The notes under the pieces were generated by a model, which was given only the letters and a program-made list of their open reading frames with translations, did no database searches and was not told where the DNA came from. A stretch of 64,000 nucleotides of DNA from Beijerinckiaceae bacterium (GTDB taxonomy: Bacteria; Pseudomonadota; Alphaproteobacteria; Rhizobiales; Beijerinckiaceae): NCBI GenBank assembly GCA_030684835.1, contig JAUXWZ010000109.1, positions 1 to 64,000 of the forward strand, read 5' to 3'. Below are positions 1 through 8,743 of this stretch, piece by piece; position 1 is the first letter of the stretch, and each line of letters opens with the position of its first letter. Position numbers and translations under genes: made by a program.

Positions 1-3000
1 ATTCCCAATTACACCTGCTACGTCGCCAGCGAGTCGCTTGATTTGCTGGCGCCGGGGCAGGAGGGCGAGCTTCTCATCGGCGGCCCCGGCGTCGCGATGG
101 GGTATCTCGGCCGGCCAGATCTGACCGCCGAAAAGTTTATCGACAATCCTTTCGACGCCACCGGCGAGGACAAGATTCTCTATCGCTCCGGCGATGCTGT
201 CGCGCTTGATGATAATGGCGACATTCTCTTCCGTGGCCGCATCGACGATCAGATCAAGATCCGCGGCTTCCGTGTCGAGCTGGGCGAAATCGAATCCCGT
301 CTCGCCGATCTTGAGGGCGTGGGGCAAGCCGCCGTCGTCATGCGCAACGACGATGGCATGGACCAGCTCGTCGCGTTCATCGTGCCTGAAGGGGGCAATT
401 CCGCCGGCCTTGAACCCAAAGTGCTGCGGGCGAAATTACGCGATACCCTTCCAGCTTACATGGTGCCAGCGCGCTATGAGGCGATGACCGAATTGCCGCG
501 TCTGTCGTCCGGCAAGGTCAATCGCAACGAGCTGAAAAAGACGCTGCTCGCGCCTGCGGAAATCACCGAGGAGCAGGAAGAGCCGCGCACGCAGACCGAG
601 GCGAAACTGCTGGAGGCCGCGAAGGCCGTTCTGCCGCCGCAAAGCATCCCGTTCGATGCCGACTTCTTCATCGATCTTGGCGGCCACTCGTTGCTCGCCG
701 CGAAATTTCTGGGCAAGGTGCGCGCGCATCCCGAGCTTGCCGCCATCACCCTGCAGGACGTTTACGCCGCGCGCACGCTGCGCGCGATGGCTGGGCTTCT
801 TGATGGACGCGCCAGCGCGATGGGTCCGCAGCGCGATCTGCGCTTCGATCCGCCGCCGCTGCGCCGCCGTATCCTGTGCGGCCTTGCGCAGGCGATTACT
901 CTGCCCTTCATCTTTGCGCTCGTGACCGCGCAATGGCTCGGCGTGTTCATCAGCTACATGCTGCTGACTGGCCCCGACGCGAAATGGTGGCAGGAAATCA
1001 TCACGCTCATGGGCGTGTACGTTCTCATCAACGTCAGCACGCTCTTCATCACCATCGCCGCGAAATGGCTGATTATCGGGCGCACCAAGCCGGGGCGTTA
1101 TCCGTTGTGGGGCGTATATCATTACCGCCTCTGGCTGGTGCAGCGCCTCGCGACGCTGGCGCACATGAAGTGGCTGCAGGGCTCGCCGCTTTTGCCGATG
1201 TATCTGCGCGCCATGGGCGCCAAGATCGGCAAGGATGTCGTGATCGGCGACCTCGACGTTGGCGCCGCCGACCTCGTGTACATCGGCGATCGCGCGAGTC
1301 TGGGCGGCAAGATCAAGCTGTCGAACGCCCACGTTGAAGGCAACGAGATCGTCGTCGGCCCTATCGTCATTGGCGCCGACGCGTATCTCGGCACGTCTTG
1401 CGTCATCGAAGGCGATTGCGTGCTGGGCGAAGGCGCCGAACTGCGCGATCTTTCGGCGATCACCGGCGGCGCCCACATTGCCGCCTGGGAAGCCTGGGAT
1501 GGTTCGCCCGCCCGCAAGGTCGGGACGGTGGATCAGGCCGCGCTCCCCGAACAGGCTGACGCCTCTCCCGCGCGCCGCAATTTCAACCTGCTCTTTTATG
1601 TCGGCGCGTTCCTTGTCATTCCGCCGCTCGGCCTGTTGCCGATCTTCCCCGCATTCTGGGTGTTCGACAAGATTGACGACTGGCTGGGCACGGTGGATCG
1701 CACGAGCTACCTCATGACCGTGCCGCTGATGGCCTGGCCCATGGGCTTCGCGCTGGTCCTGATGACCGTGGGCCTTGTCGTCGTGATGCGCTGGTCGATC
1801 CTGCCGCGCGTGCGCACCGGGCGTTACTCGATCTATTCGAGTTTTTACCTGCGCAAGTGGGTCATTCAGCTTTCGACAGAAGTGACATTGGAGACGCTCT
1901 CCTCGCTGTTCGCCACTGTCTACATGCGCAATTGGTATCGCCTGTTGGGCACGCGCGTCGGCAAGGACGCGGAAGTTTCGACCAACCTCGCCGGCCGGTA
2001 CGACCTCATCAATATCGGCGAAAAGAACTTCATCGCCGACGAAGTTGTGCTTGGCGACGAGGATATCCGTCGCGGTTACATGTACCTCGACACGGTGGAC
2101 ACCGGGCCGCGCGTATTCGTGGGCAACGACGCCGTCGTCGCGATTGGCTCGCGGATTCCCGAAGGCGTGCTCATCGGCATCAAGTCCAAGCCGCCCGCGA
2201 ACGAACTGATGTCGCCCGGCGACACCTGGTTCGGTTCACCGCCAATCAAATTGCCGGTGCGACAGCGTTTCGATGGCGGCGGCGCCAACTGGACCTACGA
2301 ACCCTCGTTCTGGCGCCGGCTCCTGCGCGCGACCTTCGAGGCGGTTCACATCTCGTTCCCGACGATGCTGTTCATCACCGGCGCGGTGCTTTCGATTGAA
2401 TTCATCAGCGAGCCTTTGCTGGCGGGCAATTATTCGACCGTATTCGTTTATTTCATGATCGCAGCGCTGGGCATGACTGCGTTCATGTCGCTCACAGTTG
2501 TCGCGATGAAGTGGATGCTGATGGGCGTCTACAAACCCGTCGTGAAGCCGATGTGGTCCTGGTGGGCGATGCGCACCGAGGCTGTCGCGGTTCTTTATTC
2601 CGGCCTTGCGGGCAAAGTGCTGATGGAGCATCTGCGCGGCACGCCCTTCCTGCCCTGGTATCTGCGTCTGTTCGGCGTGAAGATCGGCAAAGGTAATTAT
2701 CTGGACGCGTTCGACATCACCGAATTCGATTGCGTGCGTATGGGTGATTTCTGCGTGTTGAACTCGCTGTGCGCCCTGCAGACCCATCTCTACGAAGATC
2801 GTGTGATGAAGGTCGGCCGGGTCTATCTCGGTGATTGCGTGACGGTGGGCGCGGCGGCGACGGTGCTCTACGACACCAACGTCGGCGATTATGCCCAGCT
2901 CGGGCCCCTGACTGTCGTGATGAAGGGCGAATCGATCCCCGGTAATTCCGCATGGATCGGCGCCCCAGCAGAGCCATTCATTCACGTTCCGCACGGCGAA

Positions 3001-3033
3001 CAGGCGAGCGAGCCTGTAAAGGCTGCGGCCTGA
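1..3033 (+). CDS. Pls/PosA-type nonribosomal peptide synthetase, 3' part (epsilon-polylysine synthetase-like)
   Basis: The frame is open from base 1, so the 5' end lies outside the window. About 1010 residues are seen. First comes the end of an adenylation domain, with a YRSGD motif, the GRIDDQIKIRGFRVELGEIE core (A8) and an LSSGKVNRNEL lysine motif (A10). Next is a carrier domain with the phosphopantetheine serine in DLGGHSLLA. Then six hydrophobic segments come in three pairs. Each pair is followed by a soluble left-handed beta-helix-like domain (MGAKIGKDVVIGD, LGTRVGKDAEVS, FGVKIGKGNYLD). No condensation or thioesterase domain is seen in the visible part. This A-T-six-helix-three-domain order is that of epsilon-poly-L-lysine synthetase and the Pls/PosA family, which polymerises an amino acid through isopeptide bonds in the membrane. 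The substrate cannot be read because the selectivity pocket lies upstream of the window. Confidence 0.93.
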   Translation: MPNYTCYVASESLDLLAPGQEGELLIGGPGVAMGYLGRPDLTAEKFIDNPFDATGEDKILYRSGDAVALDDNGDILFRGRIDDQIKIRGFRVELGEIESRLADLEGVGQAAVVMRNDDGMDQLVAFIVPEGGNSAGLEPKVLRAKLRDTLPAYMVPARYEAMTELPRLSSGKVNRNELKKTLLAPAEITEEQEEPRTQTEAKLLEAAKAVLPPQSIPFDADFFIDLGGHSLLAAKFLGKVRAHPELAAITLQDVYAARTLRAMAGLLDGRASAMGPQRDLRFDPPPLRRRILCGLAQAITLPFIFALVTAQWLGVFISYMLLTGPDAKWWQEIITLMGVYVLINVSTLFITIAAKWLIIGRTKPGRYPLWGVYHYRLWLVQRLATLAHMKWLQGSPLLPMYLRAMGAKIGKDVVIGDLDVGAADLVYIGDRASLGGKIKLSNAHVEGNEIVVGPIVIGADAYLGTSCVIEGDCVLGEGAELRDLSAITGGAHIAAWEAWDGSPARKVGTVDQAALPEQADASPARRNFNLLFYVGAFLVIPPLGLLPIFPAFWVFDKIDDWLGTVDRTSYLMTVPLMAWPMGFALVLMTVGLVVVMRWSILPRVRTGRYSIYSSFYLRKWVIQLSTEVTLETLSSLFATVYMRNWYRLLGTRVGKDAEVSTNLAGRYDLINIGEKNFIADEVVLGDEDIRRGYMYLDTVDTGPRVFVGNDAVVAIGSRIPEGVLIGIKSKPPANELMSPGDTWFGSPPIKLPVRQRFDGGGANWTYEPSFWRRLLRATFEAVHISFPTMLFITGAVLSIEFISEPLLAGNYSTVFVYFMIAALGMTAFMSLTVVAMKWMLMGVYKPVVKPMWSWWAMRTEAVAVLYSGLAGKVLMEHLRGTPFLPWYLRLFGVKIGKGNYLDAFDITEFDCVRMGDFCVLNSLCALQTHLYEDRVMKVGRVYLGDCVTVGAAATVLYDTNVGDYAQLGPLTVVMKGESIPGNSAWIGAPAEPFIHVPHGEQASEPVKAAA

Positions 3034-3044
3034 CGCCGTTCCCG

Positions 3045-3080
3045 GCGCGGGTTATTTGACCCGCGCAGGGGTTCGCCCCT
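3045..3080. other. Two adjacent perfect hairpins after the Pls-like gene
   Basis: GCGCGGGT at 3045-3052 pairs with ACCCGCGC at 3059-3066 (8 bp). Immediately after it AGGGG, a TTCG tetraloop and CCCCT (3067-3080) form a second stem. Neither is followed by a T-run on the plus strand, so classical intrinsic termination is not shown. They may act as RNA 3'-end stabilisers or a weak terminator between the synthetase gene and aroC. Confidence 0.5.
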
Positions 3081-3100
3081 AAAAAGCGGCTGATTTTCCT

Positions 3101-3122
3101 CCCGGCGCGAAAGCGCGCCGGG
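3101..3122. other. GC-rich 9-bp hairpin just upstream of aroC
   Basis: CCCGGCGCG at 3101-3109 pairs with CGCGCCGGG at 3114-3122 around a 4-nt loop. It ends 22 bases before the aroC start codon, so in an mRNA it would sit beside the ribosome binding region. No T-run follows. Its role is unknown. Confidence 0.45.
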
Positions 3123-3144
3123 CTCACGCCGCCGGGCACGCCTG

Positions 3145-4263
3145 ATGTCGCACAACACATTCGGACACTTGTTCCGCTTCACCACATTCGGTGAAAGCCA
3201 TGGGCCGCTCATTGGCTGCATCGTGGACGGCTGCCCGCCGTTGCTCGCGCTCACCGAGGCCGATCTTCAGGGCTATCTCGACAAGCGCAGGCCGGGGCAA
3301 TCGCGCTTCACCACCCAGCGCCAGGAGCCAGATCAGGTGCGCATTGTCTCCGGCGTTATGGTCGATGAGGCGACGGGCGCGCAGGTGACCACGGGGGCGT
3401 CCATCGGGCTCATCATCGAAAACGTCGACCAGCGCTCGAAGGACTACGGCGACATCCGCCATCAATACCGGCCGGGCCATGCGGATGTGACTTACGACGC
3501 CAAGTACGGCATCCGCGATTATCGTGGCGGCGGGCGCTCCTCCGCGCGCGAGACGGCGATGCGCGTGGCCGCTGGCGGCGTCGCCCGCAAGGTGATCCCC
3601 GGGGTCACGATCCGCGGCGCGCTGGTCCAGATGGGCCCGCACAAGATTGACCGCGCCAACTGGGATTGGTCGCAGATCGACGAAAACCCCTTCTTCTGTC
3701 CAGACGCCAAGGCGGCTGCGGCCTGGGAGGGTTATCTCGACGGCGTGCGCAAGGCGGGCTCGTCCTGCGGCGCCGTGATCGAAGTCATCGCGGAAGGCGT
3801 GCCGCCCGGCTGGGGCGCCCCCATCTACGGGAAGCTCGATGCGGAAATCGCCTCAGCCTTCATGTCGATCAACGCCGTCAAGGCCGTTGAAATTGGCGAT
3901 GGCATGGCGGCGGCGGCGCTGTCGGGCGAAGAAAACGCCGATGAAATGCGCCTCGGCAACGATGGCGCGCCGCTTTATCTTTCAAACCACGCGGGTGGCG
4001 TGCTGGGCGGCCTCTCGACCGGACAGCCCATTGTGGCCCGGTTCGCGGTGAAGCCGACGTCCTCAATCCTCACGCCCCGCCGCTCGGTGGATCGCTTCGG
4101 CGCCGAGGTGGACATTCGCACCAAGGGTCGACACGACCCCTGTGTCGGCATCCGCGCGGTGCCAGTTGGCGAGGCGATGATGGCTATTGTGCTCGCGGAC
4201 GCTTATTTGCGTCATCGTGGGCAGGTGGGCGATGCGGGAGCGCGCTGGCCCTTCCCGCGTTAA
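3145..4263 (+). CDS. aroC: Chorismate synthase
   Basis: Converts 5-enolpyruvylshikimate-3-phosphate to chorismate, the last step of the shikimate pathway, with reduced FMN as cofactor. At 372 aa it has the usual family length. The N-terminus is the typical [20 protein letters not shown]. Family signatures are visible: [20 protein letters not shown] (about residues 112-131), [14 protein letters not shown] and [17 protein letters not shown]. The C-terminal [20 protein letters not shown] also fits. The ATG start is set by this conserved N-terminus. It is followed after 17 bases by folP on the same strand. Chorismate also feeds p-aminobenzoate, the folP substrate, so the pairing makes metabolic sense. 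Confidence 0.97.
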   Translation: MSHNTFGHLFRFTTFGESHGPLIGCIVDGCPPLLALTEADLQGYLDKRRPGQSRFTTQRQEPDQVRIVSGVMVDEATGAQVTTGASIGLIIENVDQRSKDYGDIRHQYRPGHADVTYDAKYGIRDYRGGGRSSARETAMRVAAGGVARKVIPGVTIRGALVQMGPHKIDRANWDWSQIDENPFFCPDAKAAAAWEGYLDGVRKAGSSCGAVIEVIAEGVPPGWGAPIYGKLDAEIASAFMSINAVKAVEIGDGMAAAALSGEENADEMRLGNDGAPLYLSNHAGGVLGGLSTGQPIVARFAVKPTSSILTPRRSVDRFGAEVDIRTKGRHDPCVGIRAVPVGEAMMAIVLADAYLRHRGQVGDAGARWPFPR

Positions 4264-4280
4264 AGCCGAGCGAGGGCGCC

Positions 4281-5321
4281 GTGGGTATCGACAAATACAT
4301 GTATGCGCTTGGCCGGGGCTTTCGAGGCGTCAGGCAGGCTCTGGATGACGCCCGCCACGTAGACCCCGCGCGGGCCGCGCGTGACGTGACGCCGCCGCAA
4401 GCGCCAGCCGGCGCGCAAGGTCAGGCGCAAGGTCAGGCGAAAGATCGAGCGCACGATCAGGCGCCCGCGCAGCCCCGTTTGAACAATGGGCCCCCGCTGG
4501 CTCGCGACCCCCTTGTCCTTGGGCGCCGCACATTGGTGATGGGCATCGTCAACGTGACGCCGGATTCGTTTTCCGACGGCGGCCAGTGGTTCGATGCTTC
4601 GCGCGCCATCGCCCACGGCCAGCAGCTTGCCGCTGAAGGCGCAGATATTCTCGACATCGGCGGAGAATCAACGCGGCCCGGCGCTGCGCCAGTTTCGACG
4701 GATGATGAGATCGCCCGGGTCATTCCCGTCATCCACGCGCTCGTGCGCTCGACGCGCGCGCACATTTCCATCGACACGATGAAGGCGCCTGTAGCCCACG
4801 CCGCAATCGAGGCAGGCGCGACCATCATCAACGATGTATGGGGTTTTCAGTTCGATGCCGATGCTGCGCGCGTGGCGGCGGGCGCGAACGCGCATTGTGT
4901 CCTCATGCACAACCGGCGTGCGGACGATCCGAACGTCGACATATATGCCGAAGTCGTCGCCTTTCTTTCGCGCTCCGTGGACATCGCGCTGAAGGCCGGC
5001 GTTGCGCGTGAGCGGATTGTGATTGATCCGGGCATCGGCTTTGGCAAGACCCATGCGCAAAGTTTCGAGATGATCCGGCGCTTGCCGGACTTGCGGGCGC
5101 ATTTCGGTTTGCCCGTGCTGCTTGGCGCCTCGCGCAAGCGTTGCATCGGGGTGGCGTCGGGCGTCGAGATCGCAGCCGAGCGGGTGGCGGGCTCTGTCTG
5201 CGCGCATGTGTGGGGCGCCATGCATGGCGTCGACATCGTGCGCGTTCATGATGTTTTCGCGCATGTGCAGGCGCTCGGCGTGCTGCGCGCCATCGAACAA
5301 TCGGGTAAGGACCACGTATGA
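4281..5321 (+). CDS. folP: Dihydropteroate synthase with a repeat-containing N-terminal extension
   Basis: Condenses p-aminobenzoate with 6-hydroxymethyl-dihydropterin diphosphate to give dihydropteroate. The pterin-binding TIM barrel is clear: MGIVNVTPDSFSDGG, ADILDIGGESTRPGA, IIDPGIGFGKTHAQS and a C-terminal LGASRKRCIG. From the GTG at 4281 the protein is 346 aa, with about 70 extra residues containing AQGQAQGQAKDRAHDQ-type repeats. An in-frame TTG at 4479 would give 280 aa, the normal family length. The start is therefore open. I keep the longer frame because it follows aroC closely and has no stop codon. The stop overlaps the folB start (ATGA). Confidence 0.93.
   Translation: MGIDKYMYALGRGFRGVRQALDDARHVDPARAARDVTPPQAPAGAQGQAQGQAKDRAHDQAPAQPRLNNGPPLARDPLVLGRRTLVMGIVNVTPDSFSDGGQWFDASRAIAHGQQLAAEGADILDIGGESTRPGAAPVSTDDEIARVIPVIHALVRSTRAHISIDTMKAPVAHAAIEAGATIINDVWGFQFDADAARVAAGANAHCVLMHNRRADDPNVDIYAEVVAFLSRSVDIALKAGVARERIVIDPGIGFGKTHAQSFEMIRRLPDLRAHFGLPVLLGASRKRCIGVASGVEIAAERVAGSVCAHVWGAMHGVDIVRVHDVFAHVQALGVLRAIEQSGKDHV
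4413..4460. repeat. 12-bp tandem repeat in the 5' part of folP
   Basis: Two exact copies of GCGCAAGGTCAG (4413-4424, 4425-4436) are followed by two degenerate copies (4437-4448 GCGAAAGATCGA, 4449-4460 GCGCACGATCAG). Twelve is a multiple of three, so copy-number changes would keep the folP frame. The repeat encodes AQGQ/AKDR/AHDQ-like tetrapeptides in the extension. Confidence 0.8.
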
Positions 5322-5701
5322 TGCTGAAGGCCCGCATCCTCATCGAACAGCTCGAAGTGCACGCCTACCACGGCTGGCACGCTCACGAGAAAGAGTTCGG
5401 CCAGCCGTTCACGGTCGATCTGGAACTCGAGGCGGATATTTCGCGCGAAGCGGCGAGCGACGATTTGCACGACGCGCTGGATTATGCGGCCATCGTTCGC
5501 GTCACCCGCAAGCTGTTTGTGGAGAGCCGCTATAAGCTTGTGGAAGCCGCCGCAGCGGCGCTTGCGCGCGGATTGCTGTCGCAGTTTTCGCGCGTGCACG
5601 CTGTTGATGTGCGCGTGCGCAAGCTGAAGCCGCCGATCCCCGAGCGCATCGACGCTGTGGGCGTGAAGCTGCGCATGGGGCGCGCCGATATTGCCGATTG
5701 A
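5318..5701 (+). CDS. folB: Dihydroneopterin aldolase
   Basis: Cleaves 7,8-dihydroneopterin to 6-hydroxymethyl-dihydropterin and glycolaldehyde in folate synthesis. The 127-aa product has the tunnelling-fold FolB pattern: an LEVHAYHGWHAHEKEFGQPF stretch near the N-terminus with the conserved HG, then DALDYAAIVRVTRKL, KLVEAAAAALA and the C-terminal VRVRKLKPPIP. The start overlaps the folP stop by four bases (ATGA), a sign of translational coupling. Its 3' end overlaps folK by 11 bases. Confidence 0.95.
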   Translation: MMLKARILIEQLEVHAYHGWHAHEKEFGQPFTVDLELEADISREAASDDLHDALDYAAIVRVTRKLFVESRYKLVEAAAAALARGLLSQFSRVHAVDVRVRKLKPPIPERIDAVGVKLRMGRADIAD

Positions 5702-6218
5702 GACGAGCGACAAGGCTGTTTCTCGCGCCGCCATAGGGCTTGGCGGCAATATGGGCGACGTGGCGGACGCGTTCGTCACCGCGCTCGCAACACTCGATGC
5801 GCGCGCAGACTGCCGTATCACCGCGCGCTCCTCCGTCTGGCGCACGCCGCCATGGGGCAAGATCGACCAGCCCGACTTCCTTAATATGTGCGCGTTGCTC
5901 GATACAACGCTGGCGCCCCATGCGCTGCTCGACGTGTGCCTGTCGCTGGAGGCGGACGCCGGGCGCATGCGCTATGAGCGGTGGGGCCCGCGCGTTCTCG
6001 ACATTGATCTGCTGGCGTATGGCGATCTGGCCGTCAGCGACGAGCGACTGGTCGTGCCGCACCCACGCATGTTCGAACGCGCGTTCGTGCTGGTTCCGCT
6101 GGCGGAAATCGCGCCCGCGCTAAGCATCGGCGGCAGGCAGGTGGCGAGCCTCGCAAAGGTCTGCGACGCGGCCGACCTGAAAGTGGATGAAGACGCAACG
6201 CTGCGCGTGCGCGCTTAG
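5691..6218 (+). CDS. folK: 2-amino-4-hydroxy-6-hydroxymethyldihydropteridine pyrophosphokinase
   Basis: Transfers pyrophosphate from ATP to 6-hydroxymethyl-dihydropterin, making the folP substrate. The HPPK signatures are seen: AIGLGGNMGD near the N-terminus, SSVWRTPPWGKIDQPDFLN, and RWGPRVLDIDLLAYG with the metal-binding D-x-D, followed by VPHPRMFERAFVLVPLAEIAP. The start is assigned to TTG at 5691, inside folB, because no ATG lies before the conserved AIGLGGN. Length 175 aa is normal. It is the last gene of the aroC-folP-folB-folK run; the next gene has its own strong ribosome binding site. Confidence 0.95.
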   Translation: MPIETSDKAVSRAAIGLGGNMGDVADAFVTALATLDARADCRITARSSVWRTPPWGKIDQPDFLNMCALLDTTLAPHALLDVCLSLEADAGRMRYERWGPRVLDIDLLAYGDLAVSDERLVVPHPRMFERAFVLVPLAEIAPALSIGGRQVASLAKVCDAADLKVDEDATLRVRA

Positions 6219-6293
6219 CTTCAACCCGAAGCTTCGTCGCCACGTCTCCTTTACGAATTCATGCGACTTCTGAAAGCCTTGCAAGGAGGCCTC

Positions 6294-7505
6294 ATGCGCT
6301 CGACCAATCTTTTCTCTGCGATGGCGCTGTGCGGCGCGCTTCTCACCAGTCCAGCGTTCGCGCAGGACAGGGCGCCAGTTAACGTAGCGTCAGGCGTGCG
6401 TTACGAATTCATCGCCCGTTGGGACGTGGCGCGGCTCGACGCCATCCTCACCCAGGATATGCCCAAGTTCTCCGGGCTCAATATTTCCTACACGCCCGCG
6501 CGCAACGCAGTGAACCTTTATCGCGTCACTTATAATTCCGTTGTGCCAGAGCGCGGGAATAAGCCAATCGTCGCCACGGGCCTGCTTGCATTGCCGGATG
6601 CGCCTGCAGCGCAATTGCCGCTTGTCTCCTATCAGCACGGCACGGTGTACGGAAAAGACGAAGTGCCGTCGAACCCGGAAAAGTCGCCGGAAACAGCCGT
6701 GATGATCGCGCAATTCGCGGGGCAGGGCTACGCGCTCATCGGCGCGGACTACTTTGGCATGGGCGCCTCAACCGAGCCCGAAGGCTACATGGTGAAGGGC
6801 TCGCACCAGCAGGCGACGTACGACATGCTGCTCGCGGCCCGCGCGGCGATGGGGCAGATGAAGCTGCAGGACAACAAGCTTTTCCTGTCGGGTTGGTCGC
6901 AGGGCGGTTTCGTGACGATGGCGTTTCTCGAAAAGCTCGAGAAATCCGGCGTCCCTGTCGATGGCGCGGTGACAGCCAGCGCGCCGGTGGATGTGTTCGC
7001 CGCCTTGAGCGGGTTCATCAATTTCCCGCGCAAGAACGACGCGGCCTGGACCAATTCGCTTTTCGTGCTCTCGGCCTTCGCGTTTGAAAATTATTACGGC
7101 GTGCCGGGCCTCGCGCGCGCATTGTTCGCCCCGGAATACTATGACATCGCCCGCAAGGCCTATATGCGAGAGCCGCTTAATCCGGCCGACATTCCAACCG
7201 ACTTACGCAAACTGCTGCAGGCGGATTATTTCGACCCGAATTATTTCGCGGCCTCGGCCTATGGAAGACTCGTTGCCGACGCCCACGCCTATCGCTGGGT
7301 CATCGCCACGCCGACGCGTAATTATTTTGGCGAGACGGACGAAGCGATCTCTGTCGGCATCGGCCAATTGGCGGCGACGTATCAGCACGCCATCGGGGCA
7401 GGCAACACGAAGGTGCAGGCCGTCTCGACTGGCCCCACAAGCCACCGCGGCACATTCGCAACGGCGATACCCGAGTGGAAGAAATGGTTTGACGGCATGC
7501 GGTGA
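6294..7505 (+). CDS. Secreted alpha/beta hydrolase (lipase/esterase-like)
   Basis: A 403-aa exported hydrolase. The ATG at 6294 is preceded by AAGGAGG at 6283-6289 and opens a clear signal peptide (hydrophobic core, then SPAFA before QDR). An ATG 33 bases upstream is in frame but less likely. The nucleophile elbow GWSQGG puts the serine at about residue 202. Other fold landmarks are LVSYQHGTVYGKDEVPSN (oxyanion loop) and LIGADYFGMG. It resembles secretory-lipase/prolyl-oligopeptidase-like hydrolases that act in the periplasm or outside. The substrate is unknown. It stands alone after the folate genes. Confidence 0.88.
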   Translation: MRSTNLFSAMALCGALLTSPAFAQDRAPVNVASGVRYEFIARWDVARLDAILTQDMPKFSGLNISYTPARNAVNLYRVTYNSVVPERGNKPIVATGLLALPDAPAAQLPLVSYQHGTVYGKDEVPSNPEKSPETAVMIAQFAGQGYALIGADYFGMGASTEPEGYMVKGSHQQATYDMLLAARAAMGQMKLQDNKLFLSGWSQGGFVTMAFLEKLEKSGVPVDGAVTASAPVDVFAALSGFINFPRKNDAAWTNSLFVLSAFAFENYYGVPGLARALFAPEYYDIARKAYMREPLNPADIPTDLRKLLQADYFDPNYFAASAYGRLVADAHAYRWVIATPTRNYFGETDEAISVGIGQLAATYQHAIGAGNTKVQAVSTGPTSHRGTFATAIPEWKKWFDGMR

Positions 7506-7708
7506 CGGCGCAGGGGTCATTAGCGACGCGCCGCCGGCGCATCGCAAAAAGCCTCTCCGGACCGCAGGAAACATCGTTATTCAAAACGATTCGGATTCCA
7601 TAAGATTTGGGAAGGCGCGCGGCGACAGCTCAAAAGGTCGAAGCCCGCTACCGGACCCTCAAATAATATTTATAATAATCAGCACGTTGGAAGTGTGATT
7701 TATGTTCA

Positions 7709-7736
7709 TTGACTGATTAATAAGGATGTTCATATT
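7709..7736 (+). promoter_or_regulatory. Putative sigma70-type promoter in an AT-rich intergenic region
   Basis: TTGACT at 7709-7714 and CATATT at 7731-7736 are 16 bases apart, upstream of the barrel-protein gene at 7820. The surrounding gap 7506-7819 (314 bases) is strikingly AT-rich for this genome and holds no convincing ORF. Nothing else in the gap could be recognised. Confidence 0.35.
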
Positions 7737-7819
7737 CTCCAGCTAGGGCTACGATGCGTGATGATAATTAATCGCTGAGCGACTTCATCATTGTTCCCTT
7801 CGGATTCGGGGGGTGGACG

Positions 7820-8743
7820 ATGATGCGTAGTAGATTGTTGTTGACGACGGCGCTCGCGTCATCGGTCTGGTTCCCTGTTAATGCGGCAGACTTTCCGACT
7901 CCTTTGCCTCAGCTCGCATTGCCTGCTGTGGATGGCTTCAATGCTAAGGCGGACGCGTTTTTCGGGGCTAACAGCGAGCGCACGTTCCTGGGCCGCGACA
8001 ACGAAGGCGCTGGCGGCGTGGCCGGGTCGCTATCAATTCCATTATCGCACAGTTTCGGCTTGCAGATTGATGCGCTACTTGGCGGGCGCGACGGGGGAAT
8101 TGCCGGCGGCGGTGCTGCCCACCTGTTCTGGCGCCAACCTGACAAAGGTCTTTTCGGTCTTTACGGATCGCTGTTTCGGCATGATCGGCAGGACGTAACG
8201 CGTGCGCGCCTCGGCCTTGAAGGCGAACTTTACCTTGGTCGCTTCTCGCTGGTTGGTTTGGCAGGCTATGAGCGTACGGACGCTTCGGCAAATTTTGTCG
8301 GTTTCGTTCCGGGCTTTAATGTTTTTAACACGGGGTCAGAATCCCGTTTCTTCAGCGCGGCTAATATCAATTTTTACGCGAGCGAAAACTGGAAGCTCTC
8401 TGTTGGCCATCGCTTCACAGGCGGCATCCATGTGGGCGCAATCGGAACCGAGTATCTGTTTCAATCCGGCAGCGGCACGGCGTTTTCAGTCTTCGCCGAG
8501 GGGCGGCTCGGAGAAAATCGCTATTCGGCAGTCTGGGGCGGCGTGAGGGTCTACTTCGGCGCGAAAGACAAGCCGCTTATCCGCAGGCATCGTGAGGATG
8601 ACCCGAGCAACTGGCTCCATGAAGAACTCTATGGGCCTCGCGGCGTCGGGCAACGTCTCACGCCAATCATCGGACCGCCGCCGCCGCCACCCCCGCCGCC
8701 GCCGCCGCCTCCCTGCGGTTGTGGCCCCTGTTATCCGGCCTGA
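7820..8743 (+). CDS. Putative outer-membrane barrel protein with poly-proline, cysteine-containing tail
   Basis: A 307-aa protein with a signal peptide (hydrophobic core ending PVNAADFPT). It is followed by a glycine/aromatic-rich body in short alternating stretches, for example LGLEGELYLGRFSLVGLAGYE and LSVGHRFTGGIHVGAIGTEYLF. These look like beta-barrel strands. After a charged linker (RRHREDDPSNWLHEELYG) the chain ends in 13 consecutive prolines and CGCGPCYPA. No family is recognised. The reading frame runs unbroken into the next gene, which begins in another frame inside its last codons. Surface location is inferred from composition only. Confidence 0.75.
   Translation: MMRSRLLLTTALASSVWFPVNAADFPTPLPQLALPAVDGFNAKADAFFGANSERTFLGRDNEGAGGVAGSLSIPLSHSFGLQIDALLGGRDGGIAGGGAAHLFWRQPDKGLFGLYGSLFRHDRQDVTRARLGLEGELYLGRFSLVGLAGYERTDASANFVGFVPGFNVFNTGSESRFFSAANINFYASENWKLSVGHRFTGGIHVGAIGTEYLFQSGSGTAFSVFAEGRLGENRYSAVWGGVRVYFGAKDKPLIRRHREDDPSNWLHEELYGPRGVGQRLTPIIGPPPPPPPPPPPPPCGCGPCYPA
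8675..8713. repeat. CCG-type trinucleotide tract encoding 13 prolines
   Basis: Thirteen consecutive proline codons, mostly CCG, at 8675-8713, directly followed by TGC. Such a tract can change length by slippage without breaking the frame. Confidence 0.85.
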
